64,000 nucleotides of DNA from contig JAIWNE010000015.1 in the NCBI GenBank assembly GCA_025331445.1, forward strand, positions 124,001 through 188,000, read 5' to 3'. A model generated the notes under the pieces. It saw only the letters and a list, made by a program, of their open reading frames with translations. It was not told where the DNA came from and made no database searches. Source of the stretch: Blakeslea trispora (lineage: Eukaryota > Mucoromycota > Mucoromycetes > Mucorales > Choanephoraceae). This document shows positions 8,249 through 18,830 of the stretch, one piece after another. Made by a program: the position numbers and the translations under genes. Position 1 is the first letter of the stretch. Every line of letters starts with the position of its first letter.

Positions 8249-11200
8249 GCCTGATGCTTTACTGGAGAATATTACTCAGGAACGAAACGAAGAACAGATC
8301 AGTGAAACAGTTGAAGATTCAGTTGAAGATGTAGACACGGAGGAAACTAGCGACACGCTTCCAGACAACAGTGTTTTGACTGATTATTTTGAGGAACTAC
8401 AGGCTCGTCTAGCAAACGAAGAATATCCTTTTGAATACAAAAATGGTACCTTTTGGATTGAGCCAATGATGACCTTTTTTGCTCTTCGAAAGAAAAAGAA
8501 CGCCAACTATCTGTATAGGCCACGAGTTTTTCTTTGGATTCCGCACCTGTTGATCAACCAAGGCTTGGAGGGAATAAGGTGTCCTAGTGAAAATTGCAAG
8601 AAGAGCCTTGAAACGAAAGGTTATAACAAAAAACCACATGCCCGAAGAATTGTGAATATGTTTAGGTGATTAACAAATAACTCTTTAAAAGTATGCATAC
8701 TCATTCATTTTCAAAATTATAGCTGCTTTTACCTTATGTCAGTTAGATATAGATGTTGTGATCGAAAATGTGGAGCTTCATTTAATGCGCATGACTCAGA
8801 AATTGTTGAACAGCTTCCTCTTGAACTGCAGGTGGAATTTCCAGCTATCCTTACTCATCGAGTAGGAATTTCGAAAGCAGTAGCCGACCTTCTCAGACCC
8901 TGTATTCAGAACTCAGTTGGACCAGAAAGGTTCCAAAAGATTCTTCGTGAGCTTCACATGCTTCGTCATGACAGAGTTGAGCTTCAGTATTTGCTCTCTG
9001 AGTACAACAAACGGAGTGGAATTTCTCAGTATTTCTCGAACTCACCACCTGAGGATTTTTCATCGTTTAATGATCAGAAGAGATATGCCGGCTTCGTACC
9101 TACCGGCACGTACATTCGAACTATCTACACGGAAATCATAAAAGTCCTTCAACCAAGAATGGACAAACATATGATGCTTTTGGATGGAAAGATCTTGAAG
9201 GGTGATCATTCATTCAAATTCCCAAAGCATATGGCCAAAATTGACGACACCAGTGTGTTTACTGGTCTCTACACTATGACAAATGAATATGAAGAGATAG
9301 TACACCAAGTATTAGTGCCATCGAAGGCACTGTCATATCTGAAGCACTCTTTTGAGAAAATGCGGGAAGCATACTTCGACTACGGGCATCAAATGCCAAT
9401 CGCTTTTTTCACTGACAATGCGAAAGGTGACCAGTCTTTTGTTGAGGGGATATTTGGATCTCTTAAAGAAGGTGTAGAGCCAGCAGATTTAGAAAGGATG
9501 AACACTTCAAGCACAGATAGCACATATCTTCAATTGCCTAATGATATCAATATTCTTTATTTATGTCATGACTTTCATTTTATGGAGACCTCTCTCAGAG
9601 CTTTGTTTAAAGAGATCGAGTCGTCAACTGAGGAAGGAGGCGATGTTGCTATAGGCTTTGATTGTGAATGGGATACCTGTTATTCTGAAGGAGTAGATAG
9701 CTGTAGAGTGGATGTGATTCAGATAGCATTTGCCAAAAATGTCTATGTGCTCCATATTGATAGATGTTGGATTTCTTTACCCATCTCTTTGATGATGATT
9801 TTTGAGGATGAAAACATAAAGAAAGTTGGGCGGCAAGTAGGCGGTGACTTGAGCAGATTGGCAAAAAGTATGTGTGTCAATTTCAAAGGCAAACTTGAAT
9901 TGGGATCCTTTTGCTCCTCAAGAAAAGTGGTGCTTAGCGGTGCAACTTCTTTGTCAGCAATTTCACTCAGTGTGCTGGGGAAAAGCATTCAGAAGTCAGA
10001 AAGAGAGACTCAATGGTTCTCAGAGATACTCTGTTCCAAGCAGATAGAATACGCAGCCATAGATGCTTGGGCCAGCTTAACTATTTACGAAGCAATCAAG
10101 GCTATTTCTGAGACTGGTTCGCGCATTATTTCGAAGAATTGTATACCAGGAACCTTTGTTTCTTTGAAGCCTCGTGGCTTAAAACATGTGGTTGCCTCCG
10201 ACCAGATTGAACAAATTAAAGATAACAAGCATGTTGACAAAGGCTCTTGTCTTTTCAGGGTAACCAAAGTCTATATTCCAAGCTACATGGTGAATCCTGA
10301 AAATCTTGATAATAGACAAAACAATGAAGCCAGAAACTCTGCAGCTCCTGTTTGTTTGGGCTCAGTCTCTGAACTTGGATTTGTTATCAAGGTTTTCAAT
10401 TCTGATTTGATAACGGCACTAAGAGAAGAAGTACAAGAAGCTGGTAGTAGTGTCCGTCCGCCAAGCCAAAGGATCAGTGTGAGACCGAATGCAGTTGTCG
10501 TTACTAGTCTGAACGATTCTGAGAAAAACGTTGAAGTTGTTGAATCGATCAACGATGCAGATGTTGATATTGCTTTCAACACTATGTTCCCTGATAACTT
10601 TTCTAATGTTGACAGAAAAAGCTTCGAACATGGCTATCAGCTGTTCACCTCCAACTTAAGAATAAGCCATGAGATAGTGCATGAACAGCATGATGACAAA
10701 CGAGTCTTTACTCGTGTTGTCAAGGATGTATTTCATCTGATGGATATGATAAGGCCTTATAAGCAGCACGGTCTTTACAAGGAATTCACTCAAAGATTTA
10801 GTGATAGTCTTTTTGTTCTCGATGAAGATGACAAGAAATTGGTTTCAGATGCATTGGCAAAGAATGGTGAAAGCTGGGAAATGAGAACGAAGTATGACTG
10901 CAACTGGATTTGGGAAAGAGTCAAACGAAAGATTTGCTCTCCCGCTATACTTCTGCTAGTATCACAGTCTCTTTTCCTTTCGTTTGGACCCTTGAGATGC
11001 TCCAAGTCAGGATGTTCTCTTTTGACAAAGTGTCTTGGGCGCAAGCACTGAGTGTCTTGAAGACTGTACAGTTAGACCATGTCTCGGATCCACCAGGTGT
11101 CCAACTTTATTACAAGAAGCAGAAAAAAGACAAGTATGGTCTCACTCTTTATAGATGTGTAAGAGGAACCAATTCATTGGAAGGAGTAGTTCACCAGAAC

Positions 11201-12403
11201 CTTATCAGAAAGTTCGGGTCCTTTGGTGCAGGCCCAGAGCTTGCCTCTGCAATGTTAATTGACTACCGATTAAGACATAACTTTGATGTTGGAACTTCCA
11301 ATCGTCTTGAATTAGAATACAAGAGTCATTAAAATCCTTGGCTGACTCAGCATCTTGATTATTTGCGCCAAGCTATGCAGATGGCTGATCGAGGTGTAAA
11401 GCATTTGGCAGTTGAAATCAATGCTTTGAAATTTCGTGACTCTGAAGAAGTTTTTGGCATATGCCCTTTGCCAGATGAGGAAATGCAACGGTTGGGTATT
11501 GAGAAGGTGGAAGGAAGTAGAGTGAGTTCGAGCTTAAGTAGTCCTGTGTATAACGTAGAAAAAGATCTTGCGATACCAAATATCAAAGACACTGTTTTCT
11601 TGCAAATTGGTTCCACTCTCCGTGAGAGAAATAGTCGGTATCAATTTGTGGCAAGTCATCAAAGGACCAAGTATGCTGTAATTGCAGTTCATACTTTAGA
11701 AGAAAAGCTTTTGTTTGGACGTCTGTTGAAAGATGTTCTTGAGACGTCAACTAGAATCAACCCCGATTTTAATCTTCTGGCCAAAAAATGGAACACCTTT
11801 TGCGAGGGAGAAAGAGTGTTTTATAAAACAACTGAACATTTAGAAAAGTATCATCGACATTGGAAGGAGCAGAAGCTAGCTCGCACTACTCATCAAGCAC
11901 ATTACAGTACTATCTCGCTAATTGACTCTCAAATCTGTAAAAAAAAGAATTCTGCTATGGTACATTTGCCATCGGCAGTACCTTCATTGCCAAGCCAAGA
12001 CAACAGCAGAAACTTGCTTACAATTTCAACCGCACCTATCGACATTGTTGTTCCTGAAACACCTGTACCTGAGACAACAGCTCCTGGCTATTCTCATTTG
12101 ATTAGCTATCATAATAGCAACTACTATTATGGAATTCCTGTACAAAGCATTCCAATGCCAGTACCATTACCTATGCAAGCTCAAGTCAGACAAATCAACA
12201 TTGCCACATCCTACCATCCTTATTCAAGTAATACAAATGCTTTAAAGAAAACATGCAAAGGATGTGGTGATGTTCTGTGTAATGGAAAAATGCGTAGATC
12301 TAACTGCAAGAATCCCATATGTCTCAATTGCAAGAGCAAACAGAGTGAGGGCGTTTGGGATAAAAAGAGATGTCAAAATCCCACCTCGATTAACTACCTT
12401 TAA
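8249..12403 (+). pseudogene. transposon gene: transposase-like domain fused to WRN/RNase D-type 3'-5' exonuclease, broken
   Basis: A coding exon follows an acceptor near 8249. A 59-bp intron (about 8664-8722, GTGATT...TTATAG) joins it to a 2.3-kb frame. In order: a zinc-binding N-terminal part (RCPSENC, RCCDRKCG) resembling DUF6729; a transposase-like part with LLDGKILKGDHSF and FFTDNAKGDQSF (candidate catalytic Asp residues); and a DEDDy exonuclease with IGFDCEWD, GGDLSRLAK and YAAIDAWASLTIYE, the three exo motifs of WRN/RNase D. A conserved C-terminal region and a Cys-rich tail (CKGCG...CKNPICLNCK) follow. Two lesions interrupt it: a one-base shift near 11015-11030, and an in-frame TAA at 11330-11332, after which the same frame continues to 12403. 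The 5' exon(s) upstream of 8249 could not be placed. Probably an inactive copy of a self-mobilising element; terminal repeats not seen. Confidence 0.7.
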
Positions 12404-13555
12404 CTCATTTGGCCTTATATTACTCTATACTTATTTTACACAATTATCTCTCTAACATTACTATTATAAATATCCCACTAAAACATTGCAAAAGTTCAGT
12501 TTATTGTCTGGAGTGCTTGAATAGCTCATAATAATGCAAATCCAAAAAAGCTTGGCGATAGCCAAACTTAAAATTTCCTTTATTGAATTTTGGTTTTTGT
12601 CCTCCCCTCAGACATGTCACCCGAGCCGTTCTTTGTGCAAGACGGACTTCTGAATCAGCCAGCAAGCATAACAGAAATACCAGTCCGATTAAGCGTCTAA
12701 AGGCCAACACACTTTAGAATATCGATTATATACAGATGCCTGTCATATCTATTCAACAAGCTTTTCCTTAAAAGAAAAAAAAACGGACATGAAATGTCTT
12801 GGGTTGTTAACTGCTTGAACGATAATCTTAGCACTCTTGTCATTTAACACAAAGGCCAGCAGAGATTACTCAAGATTTCTTCCTCTATCTCTTCATCTGC
12901 CAAGAACTCTAAAGCTATCAAGAATTTAGCGACCATACTTTGATGCATCAAAATGTTGCTTACTTGATTCGTTCTGGTACAGAAGAATGCTATTTTAATA
13001 TTTATCCAAGATTCAAGCATTTAAACATACTTTCTGTACTTCTGTATGATAGCTTGTCCTCTTGTTTGTATAGCTTATGGGTAATAGAGAGCATGTAATC
13101 AAGTACCTGTACAAATCCAGATTCTGTTATAGTTAGGATCGAATATAGACTGTATAATAGAACAATCAAGCTAACGGTTGGCATTGCCGAAAATAGACAG
13201 TTTAGGTTTTCCTTTCTCTGCTTTGACTCTCAATACAATGTGTTTAACTCAGTTTTAAATCCATCATAAATGCCATCCAGAGATTGGGAAACTGAATGAA
13301 AAAAAGACAGGACGAGAGGTTGATGTTACTGTCACTGACTGCCCTGTAAGCAATGGCTACTTAGCTCATTTTTGAGAAAGCATTGTTCATTTTCAAAAAC
13401 CAACAATTTTTTGTCTAATCTTTTTTTTTTTTTTTTCTTGATGGTGCCGAATAAATAACGTGTAGATCGTTGTTAGCCTCAATCTTGCTCAGTATATAAT
13501 AGCGCTTTAAGGTAGCTATACATTCAAAGAAACGAAAGATAGAGTTTAGCTGTTG
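12404..13555. other. gene-poor AT-rich stretch
   Basis: Only short open frames occur. A minus-strand frame at 12501-12710 starts with a hydrophobic segment but has no family resemblance and no supporting context. No RNA gene or repeat was recognised. Confidence 0.45.
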
Positions 13556-13559
13556 AAAA

Positions 13560-13857
13560 AAGGTAAAAGCGAAGCAGTTGTTGGACACTATTTCAACTCT
13601 ATGGTCGCAACTTCAGACATTGTAGACAAGCATGAATTATTCAAAGGCCATGGTCTCACAATAGATACTGTGCCTATGCAGAGCCATAAAAAAAGGATGA
13701 GATATGCTAAAGCTGTCAAAACCTAAGCTCTTCTGAGCAAAGAAACTTTAACGCCCGGAACCAGGAAATCTTGCAGCGATGCTCTGAATAGCAATTTGCG
13801 GGGATTCTGTAGATATTCTACTGCTAAATTATCTGAATACTTTACGTAAGAATCAAT
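13560..13857 (+). pseudogene. Tc1/mariner-like transposase relic
   Basis: A plus-strand reading with HYFNSMVATSDIVDKHELFKG followed shortly by a hydrophobic-Asp-x-x-Pro block (LTIDTVPM) resembles the segment of Tc1/mariner transposases around the second catalytic Asp, where the family reads roughly MDKHxxxKGH...MDNAPI; here the Asn is Thr. After a stop and a frame change, 13768-13850 reads SDALNSNLRGFCRYS, resembling the C-terminal end of mucoralean copies of this family. No start, no N-terminal DNA-binding part and no inverted repeats are visible. An old, heavily decayed copy. Family resemblance is from memory and needs a profile search. Confidence 0.5.
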
Positions 13858-14951
13858 TGATATAATATTTAATCAATTTAATAGAATGTAATGAACTATG
13901 AGTTATTCAGGTGCCTATCCCACATCATTATTACTAGCGTAATATTAACGAAAAAAAGACGCCGATTTCGCGCTTCTACAAGCCAACGCTATATGCAGAA
14001 TTTACTCTAAAATCAAAAGTGTTGAATGGATTGGTGATATTGATCATTGAGTTTGCAGATAGCGTGTCAAAATGTTGATTAAAGCTATGTATTTTTATTC
14101 AGCGTTTTCTTTTTAATCGCTTCATTCATCATGAAACGCGATTTTACAGTGATAGTAAAGCAGTTTCAAAAAAAAAAGATAGATGGCAAGCAACATGAAA
14201 TTAAAAGGATCATTAAGCGAGGCATTGGAAGACAACAGTCCTAATGTTGAGCTCACCCCAATCAGCTCATCAATCTTGCTACTGACAAGCTTGTAGATAT
14301 GCTAACTTTCTGTACTTGCAACAAAAATACATATTGAAGCTTGAGGCTATCAAAGATAAAGCAAGGCGTATTCATTGATACTTCAGTAGACAATTAAAAA
14401 GGAAGGGTGGATTTTGTTTTATCTAATAGAAAGAAATCCATAAAGTTTTTCTTAGTTTAGGTAATTGAACCGAAAAAAAGTAGTTTACTGCAAAATTTGC
14501 ATAAAGGCTACCTGATAGTCAATGTTTAATGTAAAGAAACAGTAAAAGGACCTTTCATCAAAGCCTTTTAGAGAGACATCGAGTTAATATGCGCAAAACA
14601 CTGGAAAGGCTATGCAGAATGCTATTTGCCATTTCAACTACCATTGTTTGATATTGCTATGTGATGATGAATAAGTTGCCATCTATACCCGACAGTTTTT
14701 TTTCCCGAGACACAAAGTATGTATAACAACTAGAAATACTAATGAAATGATTAGTAAGTGCCTTTGGGATCAAATGTCCGTTTCGTTCAAGCATTTTTTT
14801 TTTCATAGGCAGTCTTTTCATGCAATCTATTTTAGGAGATGCTGTACTACAGAGCTTAATTAAGTTGCTAATTTAAATAAAGAAAAACGTGAAAGCCAAC
14901 ATCCTTTTCTTCTCTTTCTTCCCTTTTTCTAGATTTCTAAAGAGAAACAAG
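13858..14951. other. intergenic, upstream of the CaaX protein gene
   Basis: AT-rich with scattered poly-A and poly-T runs. No open frame above noise and no repeat recognised. The last ~70 bp before 14952 are pyrimidine-rich (CTTTTCTTCTCTTTC), typical of promoter regions of other genes in this window. Confidence 0.45.
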
Positions 14952-16154
14952 ATGTCAAGCAATACTAACTTTGCATACGAAATTCGGTTCGTTGAAGACA
15001 ATGTAGGATAGTAACTTGATGAGTTGACTCAAGGGGGGGATGCTGACTTGAACTTTTAGATTGTTCAAATATATGACCTCGCTGCCAAAAGACAACAGCA
15101 CGATTCAGGAAATCTACTTCCAGCAGAATACAGAGAAGAAGATGTCGTCAAGGGAAATCTTCGATATTCTAAACTGATTGGAAATAATTCATCTGACAGT
15201 CCAAAAGATGCTTTTGGAATGGAAGATAATGGTCAACCCTACCAGCATCATGTTGTTACCAAAATAAGCCAAAACAGAAAGTCAACACAACGTAACACTT
15301 TCTTTATGATGGGTGGCGCTGGTGGTAGCAGCAGCTATTATGACTTTGATGATCCTCAAATTGAGGCTTCAACAGCAAAGGCAGCTGATTCGTATATTCA
15401 ATCGGTAATGAAAGCAATACTCTATCATACTCCTTATATTAATTACCCTCATTAGAATGAGAAGAGAGAAAACAACAACTATATATCGCCTATAAAGACA
15501 CATTTCGAAGCAGAATCTCATCATCCAGTTGATCAATCTTCCATACACTCGCCTATACAATCACCTATACAATCACCTGTACACTCACCTATATACTCAT
15601 CAAAGCATTCAACTCTGTATTCATCCATACATTCGCCTATTTATTCAGACACTCATGAGTCTTTATACTCATATGCAAATTCGAACACACAGTCGGCCTT
15701 TTGCTTGAGGACAAATTCATCTTTATATTCACCAGATGCTTTTCAGTCAGTTAATACCGATGTCTTACATATAAATAATACTTCTAATCAAAGCAATATG
15801 CATACAAGCCAACAAGCTGACAGCACTACTTATACCCGCCCCAACCTTTCTTTCAATTCCTCAAACAGAATGATAATACCTATCACCGAATCAGACATAT
15901 CTCCAGCAGAGACTACTCAGGTCGCAAAAGAAACAAGTGTACCTTCAGCAACAGCTATCTCATCAGATACAGGCTACGAAAACGAAAAGTCACTATCTAA
16001 TGAGCAATCTCAAATCCCACCAAGTTATGAAGCAGAGAAATATGTTGAACTGTCTATTAGCGAATCAGTAACAAATGATAGCAAAATGCACATACAGCAA
16101 GATTTCGAAGAGAAGCCAATGTCAAGTAAAAGATCGTGCTGCATCATATCATAA
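14952..16154 (+). CDS. disordered protein with SPI-x-S repeats and C-terminal CaaX box
   Basis: Three exons (14952-15002, 15060-15404, 15456-16154) join in frame to 364 residues. The introns begin GTAGGA and GTAATG and end TTTAG and TTAG. The N-terminus (FAYEIRFVEDN...IVQIYDLAAKRQQ) is the only part likely to fold. Around residues 145-200 a degenerate repeat of Ser-Pro-Ile/Val-x-Ser units occurs (IHSPIQSPIQSPVHSPIYSS), rich in Tyr and His. The remainder is Ser/Thr/Asn-rich and probably disordered. The protein ends KRSCCIIS, a classical CaaX prenylation box, with a second Cys that could be palmitoylated and basic residues nearby. Membrane anchoring is therefore likely. I do not recognise a family; a signalling scaffold or membrane-tethered substrate is inference. 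Spacing to the next gene is 1.6 kb. Confidence 0.75.
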
Positions 16155-17759
16155 AAGAAAAGAAACTAGTACAATTTTACTGAAAGACATATTAGTCATC
16201 TCAATCTATTTATTAACCTGCTATCCTAATTTTCATCTTATACCTTAATGGGCAGCATCATACCTTTCACATATTAATAAAGAAGCCAACGTGTATATAC
16301 AGAGTTTACAATAGAAAAAAAAAGGCCTCACAGAGTAAATCAAGTGAGATATATATATTTTTGGTTGCACCTATCTGATAAGAACACCATAACTATTTTT
16401 AATTATGCGGGTTCTTTGGCTTTAGATTCAATTTATTGACATGACTTTTAGGTCGATTGAAGTGCTTCAGATACTGTCTAGTGAAATACCCTCTTTGTTT
16501 CTTCTATCCTCTTTCTAAGACACATATACAGTTTTCTCTCTTTTTTGTTTAGAAGGTTGTATATATATATCAAACACACTATGCTATCAAAATGTCTTGT
16601 ACCTGGTTTTTGAGCAAAAGTTTACCATTTTAAGATAAAACCTGATTAGGTTGACAAAGTTACAGGCAACTGCATTTACGAAGTGATAAGACAATAAACT
16701 TCATCTAGTTGCTTATGTTTATCTCTTCTATGAAGCTGAAGACGAACCAAATGTACTTATTGTCCAGTCAAAAGTAAATAGAAGTTCTTTACAAAAATCA
16801 GAAGGTACGAATCGCTTCCTAACTTTTTTTTTTTTTTTTATAAAGATGGCTTTTCTGCTCTTTACTTTTTAATTCTGTTTGCTTTTCTTACATACACTCA
16901 TTGTTTGGACTGATTGTTGTGGAAAGGACTCTGCTTTGAGTTTCAGAGAATTATGTGATCAAAATAAAATGTGACAGGTCTCTCTTTTGAATAGAAAAAA
17001 AGCTTATTGTCTAGAGAAATATAATAGCTTGTCTTATCGTTAAGTAGTACATAGGAGAAGCTTGTGTAAATATTATATATAGACAACGTTCACTCATGTT
17101 GCTGTTGTCTTCATTACAATTCAAGTTTACTCTTCTTTCTTTTTGTGGCAGTAGATGATGGAAAGGCATGAACTACAATTGGAATAGTAGCCTTAACTGC
17201 TCTCCAACTGTTCACAATCAATCAAACAACACAGATAATCATGTACGCTTATCCAGAAGAATGAGAGAGTATTATCTCAGATATAGCGTATGTAGAGGAG
17301 CAAAATGCATGACGAACTAATAGAGCTAAATTCCATATAGGATTGCATAAATAAAATTGTCATGTTATCTGAATCAATTGATCCAAGCGATCTTATTTCT
17401 CAGTTGAATATACAAAATATATTTAGCTTAATACTTGCCTTGAGTAAGCTGCACTGAAAATCCAGTTTTTTCTCTTGAGCAGTTGATTCTGTTCTGTGTC
17501 TTCCTTTGAATTTGATGATCAGTACTATAGCCAAAAAAACATAACGTTCATCACATTATGGGCGTTCTTGAATGTAAATGGATAATTTCCGGAAATAGTG
17601 TGCAATCCCGAAGCGGTGTTTCCGATTCGTTGCATTTTATCTGATTCTTTTCTGAGTTTGAGTCAGGGTGTTACAAAGCTATCTCAGTGGCTTAAAGCAA
17701 GAGAAAATTTCTTTCTTTTTTTGTTTTGTTTTTTGTTGCTTTTATTTAGTTTAAATATC
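16155..17759. other. intergenic, no gene seen
   Basis: AT-rich sequence with TA runs (16343-16358, 16560-16570) and poly-T (16826-16840). No coding pattern, tRNA or repeat family recognised. The last 60 bp form a T-rich pyrimidine tract in front of the DOHH start codon. Confidence 0.45.
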
Positions 17760-18830
17760 ATGGTTGACCTTGCCAACGTAAACTACGCCCACCTCGAAGC
17801 TTCTCTTTGTAACACTTCTGGAAACGTTCAACTTGCTGAGCGCTTCAGAACATTGTTTACACTCAAGAACATTGCTACTGATGAAGCTATTGATATTATT
17901 GCCAAAGGTACAATTGGAAGACCAGATTTGTATTTCTTTTATTTATGCTTTGTTTCTTTTAGCATTCGACGATGAATCCGAGCTTTTAAAGCATGAACTT
18001 GCCTATTGTCTCGGTCAAATTGGTAACCCCCGTGCCAATGCTGTTCTTGAAAAAGTGTTGGCTGATATGGGCGAAGCTGAAATGGTCCGCCATGAGGCAG
18101 CTGAAGCTTTGGGTGCCATTGGTTCTTTGGAATCTCTTCCAATTCTCGAAAAGTACTTGAAGGATGAAAATGAATCTGTAGTCCAGACCTGTGAGTTGGC
18201 TATTGATAAGATTAGATACGACAATGATCCTCAAAATAAAATCGAAAGAGATGGCAACAAGAGTCTCTATAGCTCAGTTGATCCTGCACCCCCTTCTGTC
18301 GAGACCAAGTCTGTCAAAGAATTAGGCGAACAACTTATGAACACCGACCTTAAACTGTTTAAGCGTTATAGAGCTATGTTTGCTTTAAGAGAGATTGGCA
18401 ATGAAGAAGCTGTTTTGGAGTTGGCTAGAGGCTTAAAAGATAAAAGTGCCTTGTTCCGTCATGAAGTCGCTTATGTCTTTGGTCAATTACAACACCCTGC
18501 TTCTGTGCCTGCTTTGACTGAATGCCTTCAAGACCATTCAGAAGCTCATATGGTTCGTCACGAAGCAGCTGAAGCTTTGGGATCCATTGCTACTCCTGAT
18601 GTCCTAAAAGTATTGGACTCTTTCAAGAAGGACAATGAGCGTGTTGTTCGTGACAGTTGTGTCGTCGCTCTTGACATGTATGAATATGAAACAAGGTAAT
18701 GTTTTCTTTTCTTTCTGCCATAAACATAAAAAAAAACCTTAACTAACACTTTAATTCTAGTGGCCAATTGCAATATGCTAATGGACTTGAGGCTCAACCT
18801 CAAAATATGCATACTCTCAAGCTTGCTTAG
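17760..18830 (+). CDS. LIA1: deoxyhypusine hydroxylase
   Basis: This enzyme hydroxylates the deoxyhypusine residue of eIF5A, the last step in making hypusine, in the cytoplasm. Exons 17760-17907, 17963-18695 and 18761-18830 join to 316 residues, the usual size for the family. The protein is built of HEAT-like repeats in two halves. Each half carries the two di-iron binding His-Glu pairs: LKHELAYCLGQ and VRHEAAEALGAIGS in the first, FRHEVAYVFGQ and VRHEAAEALGSIA in the second. All four HE motifs are present, so it should be active. The start at 17760 is the first ATG that gives the family-typical N-terminus and follows a pyrimidine-rich leader. The tail ends QLQYANGL, as in relatives. Gene symbol follows yeast. 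Confidence 0.95.

Noticed and set aside
12501..12710. Short minus-strand frame with a signal-peptide-like start
   Set aside because: No cleavage context, family or promoter support; a single hydrophobic stretch in 69 residues is easily chance.
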